64,000 nucleotides of DNA, taken from the NCBI GenBank assembly GCA_028282295.1, contig JANQIE010000178.1:1-64000 (forward strand), read 5' to 3'. The notes below the pieces were generated by a model. That model did not search any database and had not been told where the DNA came from. It was given only the letters and a program-made list of their open reading frames with translations. A program made the position numbers and the translations under genes. Positions 54,440 to 61,811 of this stretch are shown here, piece after piece (positions within the stretch are counted from its first letter, which is position 1; each line of letters opens with the position of its first letter). The stretch comes from Desulfobacterales bacterium. GTDB lineage: Bacteria; Desulfobacterota; Desulfobacteria; Desulfobacterales; JANQIE01.

Positions 54440-55105
54440 ATGAATTACAGACAAATAATTGACAGATTCAAAAAAAAATCGGGATTGACACAGAGGGCTA
54501 TTGCAAGACAAATATTTGGAATTACTGATTCTAATCTCAGCAATAGAATCAAACGTGGCACGGTCGATATTTCACCCATAGTTAATTGGGCAAAACAAAA
54601 AAACGTCGATTTAAATTGGTTGCTTACCGGGGACACACGACAGGAGACAGCACCCGCAGACGAGGATTTTTTCCACCCCGAACACGCCAAGAAGCTCGCC
54701 CGCAACTTGGTACTGGTACGCAAGGCCCTGGGGGATCTCTCCCAGAAAGAAATGGCCCGCAAACTGGCCTTGCGGCCCGAGGTCTACCGGCAGTACGAAG
54801 CGGCCGAGCGGGAATTCCCGCCGCGCCTGATTCATATTTTGTTTTCGCATTTCAATATCAATGCGGTCTGGTGGGAGACCGGCGCCGGTGAGGTGATCTA
54901 CCGGCCAAAGCCGGACCCGGTCCTGATGATGAAGATCGTCGACAGCGTGAATGACCGCCTGACGGTCGAACTGAGCACCGACAACAAGGAAGCGTTGGTG
55001 TCGCGCATCTATGAATATCTGGTTTTACTTGGCGACCAGTCACCGAAGGTTCTCGAAGACGTGGTGATGGATTTTATAAAAATCGTGCAGGATGATGCAG
55101 GCTAA
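54440..55105 (+). CDS. CI-like prophage repressor with two HTH segments
   Basis: 221 residues. N-terminal CI-type HTH (LTQRAIARQIFGITDSNLS), a linker, then a second XRE-like HTH (about 75-130: LSQKEMARKLALRPEVYRQYE) and a helical C-terminal region. There is no S24 peptidase domain, so induction by RecA-stimulated self-cleavage is not expected. Divergent from the Cro-like gene. Confidence 0.82.
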   Translation: MNYRQIIDRFKKKSGLTQRAIARQIFGITDSNLSNRIKRGTVDISPIVNWAKQKNVDLNWLLTGDTRQETAPADEDFFHPEHAKKLARNLVLVRKALGDLSQKEMARKLALRPEVYRQYEAAEREFPPRLIHILFSHFNINAVWWETGAGEVIYRPKPDPVLMMKIVDSVNDRLTVELSTDNKEALVSRIYEYLVLLGDQSPKVLEDVVMDFIKIVQDDAG

Positions 55106-55118
55106 ACAAGGAGAGCGG

Positions 55119-55511
55119 ATGGGCCACGATACATTTGCAGAAACGTCAACGATCAGTTTTATCATCTTCATTACCGCGTTGGTTTGGGGCCTATTGAGTC
55201 TGCTAGTTCCTTTTTTTATTTTCAGAATAAGAAACGAAACCATCAAATTGAACACAAAACTTAGCGAACTCATCAAAATCCTGAAAAATCAAGCCGGCAC
55301 CGAAATAAGTCAAAACAATCATATCGCCGACAATCAGGATCGTATGCCCGAATTAAACCACGATCATCATGAAACCGATATTTCAGAATCTACGTTTGTC
55401 TGCAATAGATGTGAAAGTAATTTTCCGATTGGTCAAAAAAAAGAGGGAGATTTCGGCGTAACGCTATGCGTTACATGCTATCAGGGTCTTCAAACTCTAA
55501 GAGAACGTTGA
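55119..55511 (+). CDS. Membrane-anchored zinc-ribbon protein (130 aa)
   Basis: From ATG 55119 with AAGGAGAG upstream. One membrane helix (about 12-36), a polar linker, and a C-terminal CNRCESNF ... CVTC zinc site. 13 bp after the repressor gene, so probably expressed in the lysogen. Function unknown; the region looks more A+T-rich by eye than the phage core. Confidence 0.65.
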   Translation: MGHDTFAETSTISFIIFITALVWGLLSLLVPFFIFRIRNETIKLNTKLSELIKILKNQAGTEISQNNHIADNQDRMPELNHDHHETDISESTFVCNRCESNFPIGQKKEGDFGVTLCVTCYQGLQTLRER

Positions 55512-55517
55512 CAAACT

Positions 55518-56057
55518 ATGAAAACATATGGGTTTATTGCGGGCTTGATCTTGTTTTGCATCTGCGGGGGTTATGCCACGCCGGCCGAACACTTTGATTT
55601 CCGGCGAACTCGCTGGGGCATGACCCAAATAGACGTGGCAACGGCCGAGCCATCAGAGCCATTACTTGTCGGTAAACACTTATTGGCATACGAGATCGAC
55701 CTGATGGGTCATAATACGAATTTGACCTACCATTTTCCACAGGGTTTACTATTCGAAGCAATGTACGTAACGAATAACTTATCGACGGAGAAGTATATCA
55801 AACATCTCAACAACATAAAACAAACACTTACCGATAAATACGGCAAACCGTCGACTGAGAATTGGCCCTGTGACAGCATGAGCGCAAATAAAAAAAAGCT
55901 TGTCCAAGAAATCAGGCAGGGAAAGACAAGTTGTGCTTTAAAGTGGAAAACTCCGCGAACCAATATCTGCCTTTCAGCCTTCGGTGGGGACAATCAAGCT
56001 TATATAAGTATAAGCTATACCGCCCCAAAAAACAGTCAAAAATTAGATTCATTTTAA
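55518..56057 (+). CDS. Secreted protein of unknown function (179 aa)
   Basis: Signal peptide (MKTYGFIAGLILFCICGGYA), then FDFRRTRWGMTQIDVATAE, a pattern common in exported Desulfobacterota and related proteins. Two Cys in the mature part could form a disulfide. Six bp after the previous gene, so in the same lysogen-expressed unit. Confidence 0.7.
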   Translation: MKTYGFIAGLILFCICGGYATPAEHFDFRRTRWGMTQIDVATAEPSEPLLVGKHLLAYEIDLMGHNTNLTYHFPQGLLFEAMYVTNNLSTEKYIKHLNNIKQTLTDKYGKPSTENWPCDSMSANKKKLVQEIRQGKTSCALKWKTPRTNICLSAFGGDNQAYISISYTAPKNSQKLDSF

Positions 56058-56071
56058 TCGAAAACCCGCAA

Positions 56072-56083
56072 TCTTGACATTCA
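56072..56083 (+). promoter_or_regulatory. TTGACA element before DUF2335 module 1
   Basis: TCTTGACATTCA, identical to the sequence before module 2 (60222-60233). A -10 is poorly defined here (TATTAT 14 bp away). Confidence 0.45.
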
Positions 56084-56140
56084 AGCCGCTGGATATTATG
56101 GTCGATGGTATTGGAAGCAACCGCTTAAAAAGTGAAAAAA

Positions 56141-56407
56141 ATGGACAACTACTCAGATTTTCTATTTGCCGCACCCGATTTTATCGGCGGGTTGAGCCGG
56201 GTTCTGGACATCGGCAGTTCGCAAAGCGTATATAATGATTCGCTTGACGCCGAATTGGCCGACGCCCGCGCCATGGCCCGCGATTGGCGTGCCACCGGGG
56301 CCGATGTCCGCAAGGCAATGGCGACCTACCAAAATTCAGTTACCACCAAAAACGCGGCCGCTAAAGCCATACCACATCCGGCGCCCCACCCACACGATGC
56401 CGAATAA
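56141..56407 (+). CDS. Small protein of DUF2335 module 1 (88 aa)
   Basis: Start taken at ATG 56141; an in-frame GTG at 56132 is possible. Contains FIGGLSRVLDIGSS and a helical ELADARAMARDWRATGADV, then a His/Pro tail. Same layout as the small gene at 60298 (VSGVLDLSG ... EAMRADAAKIHSDM). Its stop overlaps the start of the DUF2335 gene. Unknown function. Confidence 0.65.
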   Translation: MDNYSDFLFAAPDFIGGLSRVLDIGSSQSVYNDSLDAELADARAMARDWRATGADVRKAMATYQNSVTTKNAAAKAIPHPAPHPHDAE

Positions 56408-56840
56408 AAAATCGAAGCAAAAACAAAATAAGCGGCAACCTGTTACCCAACACACCCAAATGGTGGCACAGGCCCGTTATACCCATTCAGGCCCGTTGCC
56501 AGCCCCCGAGCAATTGGCGCAATACAACGCCATCGCACCGGATGCCGCCGAACGGATTATTCAAATGGCGGTGGACCAAGCCAATCATCGCCGGGAATTG
56601 GAAAAAGTCGTCATCAAGGCCGGTGCGCGGGACTCGCTTCTGGGCCTGGTTTTCGGTTTTATCATCGGCCTTTCCGGCATGGCGGGCAGTGTTTACTGTA
56701 TTGCCAAGGGGTATCAACTGGGTGGCGGGGCCATCGGTGTCGGTTCCCTGGCCGGGCTGGTCGGCGTATTTGTCTATGGCAGCCGCCAAAAGCGCCAGGA
56801 GCGCGAGTTCAAGTACCGCGCCGATATTCAAAACCGGTAA
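56397..56840 (+). CDS. DUF2335 membrane protein, copy 1
   Basis: 147 residues from ATG 56397. Basic N-terminus, a helical segment (PDAAERIIQMAVDQANHRRELE), two membrane helices (about 84-103 and 108-127: GLVFGFIIGLSGMAGSVY) and a basic tail. Matches the DUF2335 family of predicted membrane proteins. Function unknown. Confidence 0.78.
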   Translation: MPNKKSKQKQNKRQPVTQHTQMVAQARYTHSGPLPAPEQLAQYNAIAPDAAERIIQMAVDQANHRRELEKVVIKAGARDSLLGLVFGFIIGLSGMAGSVYCIAKGYQLGGGAIGVGSLAGLVGVFVYGSRQKRQEREFKYRADIQNR

Positions 56841-56853
56841 TCCTTCTACTGTT

Positions 56854-57336
56854 TTAAAATCCACCAGCGCGGCGTAGCGCCCCGATCCCGGCCGCCCGCA
56901 TTGAATTGGAATCGTGCAGCACGATCCGCCGTTGATAGTCGCTGCGTATCTGCAAGGGCGGTTCGGGGAGCGGTTGGCCTGCCAGGGCGGCTCTGACCGC
57001 CTGGATCAGGTAATCGATATCGAAATTTTTGCATATGTAGCCATAGGCCCCGGCGCGCAGCGCCCGGCGGGTATAAAGGTGCTGATCCGCGCCCGATAAT
57101 ATAACAATGGTGCCGCACAGCGGCAATAACTGCGTGAGCAACTGCATCCCGGTCGTGCCCGGCAACACCAGATCGAGCAGAATCAAATCGTATTTTTGCC
57201 CCTCAGCCAACGCCAACGCCCGCGCCGCCGTACCGGCACGGTCAACCACATCAAACCCATCTTCATACTCAAAAATCGTCGGCACTGAATCGATAATTCC
57301 CTGATCATCATCCACGCATAAAATCCGGTAACCCAT
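56854..57336 (-). CDS. Stand-alone receiver (response regulator) protein
   Basis: 160 residues with AAGGGGG before ATG. Receiver domain 3-120: acidic D10-D11, phospho-Asp55 in ILLDLVLPG, Ser in VILSGA and Lys in YICKN. The rest is a short basic tail, so no classic output domain. A receiver in a prophage is unusual. It lies downstream of the LytTR receptor in the same orientation. Confidence 0.85.
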   Translation of the reverse strand: MGYRILCVDDDQGIIDSVPTIFEYEDGFDVVDRAGTAARALALAEGQKYDLILLDLVLPGTTGMQLLTQLLPLCGTIVILSGADQHLYTRRALRAGAYGYICKNFDIDYLIQAVRAALAGQPLPEPPLQIRSDYQRRIVLHDSNSMRAAGIGALRRAGGF

Positions 57337-57573
57337 TCGTCCCCCTTCACGATGAAGTTGAAATTCATGAGTTTTTTTAGCAACTTATCATCTGCCAAAA
57401 AACAGCCGGCGGGCGCTGAAAAATGAACGGCATTCAGCGAATTTGTGATTATCAAATTTTTCAGGGGGTTAGCGCCCGGCTGACCGCCAACTTTATCGCC
57501 AGTGGTCGACCAAACCATTCATTGTAACAACCGGCAGCATATGCCGGTCATTCCAATGAATGGCATTTGGTAA
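57337..57573. other. Spacer between receiver and LytTR genes with inverted repeats
   Basis: Contains a long imperfect inverted repeat (about 57400-57482, outer arms CAGCCGG / CCGGCTG with inner GGGCGCT / AGCGCCC) and smaller ATGCCGG/ATGCCA repeats near 57540-57570. It could hold a separate promoter or operator for the receiver gene. Confidence 0.5.
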
Positions 57574-59235
57574 TCATTCAAACAGGTTGGGATATTTTTT
57601 GCGGATGGGTACCACTCTGTGGCGGGACACGGGGATACGGTAGCGGGTGTCGGTGAAAACGATCTCGAAATTGCTGTTTCTGGTCCGAACAATTTTTTCA
57701 ATCGCACGCAAATTGGCTAAATATGATTTGTGCACCCGGATGAATTGTGTATCACGTATTCTGGTAGGAATATCCTTGAGCAACATCTCCAGATCGATTG
57801 TTTTGGATCGCAATACACGCAGATGGCAATGATGGCCGTTGGACTTGATGTAGACGATCCGCTCCAGATTCGCCACAATTTTGCCGACCTCCAGGTTGCA
57901 GCCCTCCAACAGGCCCGCTAATTGGACATTCGATTTTTCCAGTTCCGCTTTTGATTTTTCGAGATCGGCGTTGGTTTGTTCAAGCCTATCGTTCGATTTT
58001 TCAAGTTCGGCATTAGCTTCTTCAAGTTCGTCGGACAGTATTTCTTTTCGGCTCAATGTAATTGCAAAACGGCGGCCCATAAAAACAAATTGCCAAATGA
58101 CGAAAAACAGAATTCCGATTGGAATCAATCGGCCGGTCTGAATAATCCGCGCCGAGTGTAATGTGTCGTTGATAATCGTAACGAAAAAGGCAAAACAGGG
58201 CACGGCTTGCGCAAGCGCCCCGGGGCGCTTATTCTTCAGAGCCTTCCCCAATATGAACAGCGAATACAATGTAGCACCAGCCAGCAACAAATAGGATGTC
58301 GCAACTGTTTTCATGTGCACACGCGCGTTGGTCACAAGTATTATGAGCGCAATGATACTTGTGCAGATAAAAAGACCTCTAACGACTATCCCCTTTGTAT
58401 CCTGCGGGAAAAGTTCCCGGAGGTAAAATAGATACAATATAGCCATGTAAAGGAACGTGAAGTAGATAATTTTAACATGAATTTCCCAATCCAAATTTGG
58501 GAACAATTGTATATGTGCCTTTTCAATCAGTAAAAGGACGTATAGTCCGAACGAAAGGCAAAATAGCGCAAAAAACAGTGTCGATTTACCTTTGCGATAT
58601 CCATAAAGCGTGAAATTGAAGAGGGCCGTTATCAAAAACGAACTGATAATGAAAAAATTGATTGTTTTCAGAAATGAGTTATGGTGGGTGATGTTGTCCC
58701 CGCGACCCAATTTAATCGGATTTAGTATGCCACTTTGAAAATGACGAAAATTGCTTACCTGGATGACAATTTCAATCTGGCCCGACTCGGCAGGGAAATA
58801 GATGTTTGTACTCAGATATTGCGGAATTGCTGTTTCATAGCTCTTGCCGGGGCGACCAACAGTGTGCTTTTTTTCCCCATTAACCCAAAATTGATATGCT
58901 GTTTCGATTTTATTGCACGATAGTCCGTAGCTATCGTGCGGCGGCACCTTCACAACCGCCCTGTAAGTAGCGCAACCGGTTGCGGACCCGAACCTTCTCC
59001 ATGCCATTGGCACTTTTGCAAATTCAGGTTTAAGCATTTTTTTGAAATCTGAGGGCGTCAGTAATTGCCCCCAATAGAATTCCCACTCGCCATTTAATTC
59101 AACAATATGGGAATGAAAATCCCATTTACCAAGATCGACGCGCCCTGCGCGCAATTTGGGGCTTTCTTTTGTGCATCCGAGCAGTGTCAGCGCAATGAAC
59201 AAAAAAACAATGACGGTCTTGTGAGCTTTCGGCAT
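57574..59235 (-). CDS. 7TM-DISM receptor fused to LytTR DNA-binding domain
   Basis: 553 residues from ATG 59235, which opens a lipoprotein-like signal with LTLLGC (Cys21). Then a jelly-roll sensor (about 30-190: WEFYWGQLLTPSDF, FWVNGEKKHTVG), seven membrane segments (about 195-385), a coiled coil of ELEKSN-type repeats (about 400-445), and a C-terminal LytTR domain (about 450-550: ERIVYIKSNGHHCHLRV, IRVHKSYLANL). It would sense an external ligand and bind DNA from the membrane. No kinase domain. The start overlaps the acyltransferase stop region. Confidence 0.9.
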   Translation of the reverse strand: MPKAHKTVIVFLFIALTLLGCTKESPKLRAGRVDLGKWDFHSHIVELNGEWEFYWGQLLTPSDFKKMLKPEFAKVPMAWRRFGSATGCATYRAVVKVPPHDSYGLSCNKIETAYQFWVNGEKKHTVGRPGKSYETAIPQYLSTNIYFPAESGQIEIVIQVSNFRHFQSGILNPIKLGRGDNITHHNSFLKTINFFIISSFLITALFNFTLYGYRKGKSTLFFALFCLSFGLYVLLLIEKAHIQLFPNLDWEIHVKIIYFTFLYMAILYLFYLRELFPQDTKGIVVRGLFICTSIIALIILVTNARVHMKTVATSYLLLAGATLYSLFILGKALKNKRPGALAQAVPCFAFFVTIINDTLHSARIIQTGRLIPIGILFFVIWQFVFMGRRFAITLSRKEILSDELEEANAELEKSNDRLEQTNADLEKSKAELEKSNVQLAGLLEGCNLEVGKIVANLERIVYIKSNGHHCHLRVLRSKTIDLEMLLKDIPTRIRDTQFIRVHKSYLANLRAIEKIVRTRNSNFEIVFTDTRYRIPVSRHRVVPIRKKYPNLFE

Positions 59236-59236
59236 A

Positions 59237-59869
59237 TCAGTTCGGCAATTCAACCAATCCGCTGTTATCAGGAGTGCTGAAATAGTCGTAAAGTTTATAG
59301 CGTCTGGCAATTCGACTCTCTTTATATCGGCGTACTAGACCGCAGAGATCCAATCGTAACGCAATCGATTTTTCGCAATATTGAGTTTTATGATCTCCCT
59401 TGATCTTTTCAAACCCGAAAATTTGTCTGTAGAATTTTTCATGATGGTCGGCGGCCATTGCAACCAGATCGTCAAAGCCTGATTGGTATGCAACCCTAAA
59501 AGAATATCGACAAAGATCCAAGGATAGATTCCGAGCATTTTGATATGCCGGAGCAATTGCTAACCGCCCCCCCTCCAACAACCGCCTTTTCCGCCGTCGC
59601 ATTTTGTTCAGTTCCGGGCCAAAGCCTTCGTCATCCATGGGCAGGCCCAAGTCCGAATCCTGAACCAACCTAACCGTTCCGGCGATCCGACCGTCAATTA
59701 GCGCAACGAATACACGAGCAAACCCGGATGTATCATAAATATCCCTCAACACCCCCGTTTCATTGGGCTGGATCAATCCAGCGGGTAAATACGCATTATA
59801 CCTGATTTTGTAAATTTGATCCAGTTCCTCCGGTTTGGCCGCGCGTAACTCGTAGTGATCCCTCGACAT
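59237..59869 (-). CDS. LuxI/FeeM-like N-acyltransferase (putative signal synthase)
   Basis: 210 residues. Residues R23, D43, D46 (RDIYD), R67 (GTVRL), E99 and R102 (EGGRLAI) fall almost exactly where LuxI has R24, D45, D48, R69, E97 and R100; then DHHEKFYRQIFGFEKI, as in the FeeM N-acyl amino acid synthase core. The LuxI Trp34 is absent, so FeeM-like acyl-amine synthesis is likelier than a homoserine lactone. AGGGGG upstream. First gene of the cassette; a near-palindrome lies just upstream. Confidence 0.85.
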   Translation of the reverse strand: MSRDHYELRAAKPEELDQIYKIRYNAYLPAGLIQPNETGVLRDIYDTSGFARVFVALIDGRIAGTVRLVQDSDLGLPMDDEGFGPELNKMRRRKRRLLEGGRLAIAPAYQNARNLSLDLCRYSFRVAYQSGFDDLVAMAADHHEKFYRQIFGFEKIKGDHKTQYCEKSIALRLDLCGLVRRYKESRIARRYKLYDYFSTPDNSGLVELPN

Positions 59870-59903
59870 ACAATCCCCCTATTCATGTACAGATTAGTGC
59901 ATT

Positions 59904-59926
59904 GTCGCGCCATATGATGGTGCGAC
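59904..59926. promoter_or_regulatory. Near-palindrome upstream of the acyltransferase gene
   Basis: GTCGCGCCAT-ATG-ATGGTGCGAC, 10-bp arms with one mismatch, 35-57 bp before the start. Position and symmetry fit an operator for autoregulation. The rest of 59870-60129 shows no ORF. Confidence 0.6.
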
Positions 59927-60129
59927 CCGTATAAAGCTATGAATAAAGGGGTATAAATAGAAAGGGCAAGGCGTTACGTGCGCCCGATCATTTCATTTAA
60001 TTACAAACAAAAAACCGCGCACTTGTTTTTTAAAAAATCTTACCATGCATTATAGGAAATGACAAAAATTTGCCGTTTTTCGCTCATGACCGGTTTTTGT
60101 CAATCATTTGAAACATATATCGATCCGAC

Positions 60130-60159
60130 TTGACAAAGAGAACTGGGCTTTTCTATAAT
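60130..60159 (+). promoter_or_regulatory. Near-consensus promoter before DUF2335 module 2
   Basis: TTGACA (60130-60135), 18-bp spacer, TATAAT (60154-60159), giving a leader of about 135 nt. Confidence 0.75.
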
Positions 60160-60223
60160 CGGCTCAAGATTTGTTGATGGCATGCCGATTGAACACTCAA
60201 CCGTAGCCTGTTCCCGTTGATTC

Positions 60224-60252
60224 TTGACATTCATTTGCAACAGTCATAATTT
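60224..60252 (+). promoter_or_regulatory. Second TTGACA promoter-like site before module 2
   Basis: TTGACA (60224-60229), 17-bp spacer, TAATTT (60247-60252); embedded in TCTTGACATTCA also found before module 1. Confidence 0.5.
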
Positions 60253-60297
60253 ATCATGCCGAACCAACCAATAGTTTACCGGAGCTTAAGGAGTATC

Positions 60298-60510
60298 ATG
60301 ATAGATACTATTAAAAACATGCTGGACGGCGTTTCAGGTGTGCTTGATCTTTCCGGTAGAGACCCGAGCCCTCCCATTGAATTCAATGTGCGCACGTATA
60401 CCTACCGCGGAGCGGTAAAAGAAGCCATGCGCGCCGACGCCGCCAAGATCCATTCCGACATGTGCAACGCTTTTCATCGCGTGGTGCCAACGGATGTCCA
60501 GAAAAAGTAA
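60298..60510 (+). CDS. Small protein of DUF2335 module 2 (70 aa)
   Basis: ATG 60298 with AAGGAG at good spacing (an ATG at 60256 lacks one). VSGVLDLSGRDPSP then EAMRADAAKIHSDMCNAFHRV, resembling the small protein of module 1. Overlaps the DUF2335 gene by 17 bp. Confidence 0.68.
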   Translation: MIDTIKNMLDGVSGVLDLSGRDPSPPIEFNVRTYTYRGAVKEAMRADAAKIHSDMCNAFHRVVPTDVQKK

Positions 60511-61126
60511 CAAATCCAAAAATCTACCCACCCCGACTAAAACCGATTCAGGCCGAAGAGAAACCATCCAGGAAACCCGCCATCATGAGCAGCAAGCGCT
60601 TGATTCCGGCGATTTGAAGCGCGCCATCGAATGTATCCCTGATGGCACACTGGCACCGGGCGTTAAGCGTCAGTTGCTCGACCAAATCGACGGCAATTCA
60701 TCCAGCACACATTTTAGAATCGAGCGACGCCAGGAAATGCAAGGCTTTCCAATACCGATGCCGCACACCCTGGCGGACTATGAAAAAATCGACAAGGACA
60801 TTGTGCCCCGTTTTCTCAAAGCATGGCAAAGCGAAGAGACAACGCGCCAACGGCTGGAGGATGTAAAACTCCAAGCACAAATCCATGTCGAAATGAAAAA
60901 GCACACCGAACGTATGCGGGGCATGTTTTTCGGTTTTTTAATCGGATTGGCAGGCATGTTTCTTTCCGGCTGGATGGTCTATTTGGGACACCCGACCCAG
61001 GCAACTATTTTTGGCAGCGGCACAATCGTCGCACTGGTGACGGTCTTTGTGACTCGCAAGCGGCCGGCTATCAAAGGAAAGTCAACGGGTGAAAAACCGA
61101 TCGAAGATCAACAGGGATTTGAGTGA
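60494..61126 (+). CDS. DUF2335 membrane protein, copy 2
   Basis: 210 residues: polar N-terminal region (1-70), PMPHTLADYEKIDKDIVPRFL, a helical segment, then two membrane helices (about 140-160 and 165-183: GMFFGFLIGLAGMFLSGWM) and a basic tail. Longer and diverged from copy 1 but with the same C-terminal block. Its end overlaps the XRE gene. Confidence 0.78.
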   Translation: MSRKSNKSKNLPTPTKTDSGRRETIQETRHHEQQALDSGDLKRAIECIPDGTLAPGVKRQLLDQIDGNSSSTHFRIERRQEMQGFPIPMPHTLADYEKIDKDIVPRFLKAWQSEETTRQRLEDVKLQAQIHVEMKKHTERMRGMFFGFLIGLAGMFLSGWMVYLGHPTQATIFGSGTIVALVTVFVTRKRPAIKGKSTGEKPIEDQQGFE

Positions 61127-61392
61127 TTTTTCCATCGGTGCACCACTTGGATAAGGCTCAGGAGGCCACGATTCCCCATAAGGTTGTTGAAGCGACCCTA
61201 TTGGAGAACAAAAGCGCCGTGCGGGCTTGGCGCGAATATATGGGGTTGACGCAAAAACAGGTGGCAGACCGCCTGCGGATATCCCAATCGGCATACAGCC
61301 AGATGGAACGCTCACAAGCCGGATTGCGGGCGGATACGATTAAAAAAATAGCGAAAGTGTTGAAGATCCAACCCGAGCAATTGGACTTCTAA
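61123..61392 (+). CDS. XRE family HTH regulator
   Basis: 89 residues from GTG 61123, overlapping the DUF2335 stop by 4 bp. HTH in LTQKQVADRLRISQSAYSQME followed by LRADTIKKIAKVLKIQPEQL. Probably represses its own operon; as the last gene of module 2 it may play the antitoxin-like or control part. Followed by a terminator. Confidence 0.82.
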   Translation: MIFPSVHHLDKAQEATIPHKVVEATLLENKSAVRAWREYMGLTQKQVADRLRISQSAYSQMERSQAGLRADTIKKIAKVLKIQPEQLDF

Positions 61393-61403
61393 TGGTTTAT
61401 CAA

Positions 61404-61428
61404 GTCCGGCCTGCGCCGGGCTTTTTTT
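61404..61428 (+). terminator. Intrinsic terminator after the XRE gene
   Basis: GTCCGGC / GCCGGGC stem with CTGC loop (one wobble pair) then seven T. Confidence 0.88.
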
Positions 61429-61444
61429 ATGTTTGGCAATAAAC

Positions 61445-61456
61445 ACACATATGTGT
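61445..61456. promoter_or_regulatory. Palindrome upstream of the Phd gene
   Basis: ACACATATGTGT, perfect 12-bp palindrome, with TGTAC repeats at 61453 and 61463, 45 bp before the antitoxin start; fits an autoregulatory site. Confidence 0.5.
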
Positions 61457-61499
61457 ACCTTATGTACAATATGAACAATATGTATATGAGGTCATTGTC

Positions 61500-61751
61500 A
61501 TGCTCAATAAAATCACGACCGCCGACGCCCGAAAAAAATTTTCAAATATTATCAACCGAGTGGCTTTCGGCAACGAAGCGTTTGTTTTAACACGCCGGGG
61601 CGAGCCGATTGCCGCTTTGGTTTCAATGAAGGAGCTTGAGCTTTTGCAGGAAATAGAAGACCGAATCGATATTGAAGATGCCTGGAAGTCCAAAAATGAA
61701 GCCGGTGAGCCGATACCCTGGGAGGAATTGAAAAAGGAACTTGAGCTTTAA
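61500..61751 (+). CDS. Phd/YefM-type antitoxin, apparently orphan
   Basis: 83 residues: N-terminal Phd fold (ITTADARKKFSNIINRVAFGNEAFVLTRRG shortened to TADARKKFSNIINRVA, LTRRGEPIAALVSM) and an acidic C-terminus that would cap a toxin. No RelE/Doc-like toxin follows; a terminator does. It may have lost its partner or act on a host toxin. Confidence 0.85.
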   Translation: MLNKITTADARKKFSNIINRVAFGNEAFVLTRRGEPIAALVSMKELELLQEIEDRIDIEDAWKSKNEAGEPIPWEELKKELEL

Positions 61752-61775
61752 AGATATCTACAGAGACTTGCCCTG

Positions 61776-61807
61776 GCCCGGAGCGGCTTTACCGCTTCCG
61801 GGCTTTT
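61776..61807 (+). terminator. Terminator after the Phd gene
   Basis: GCCCGGAGCGG / CCGCTTCCGGGC with one bulge and a CTTTA loop, then TTTTCTT; lies between convergent genes. Confidence 0.75.
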
Positions 61808-61811
61808 CTTC

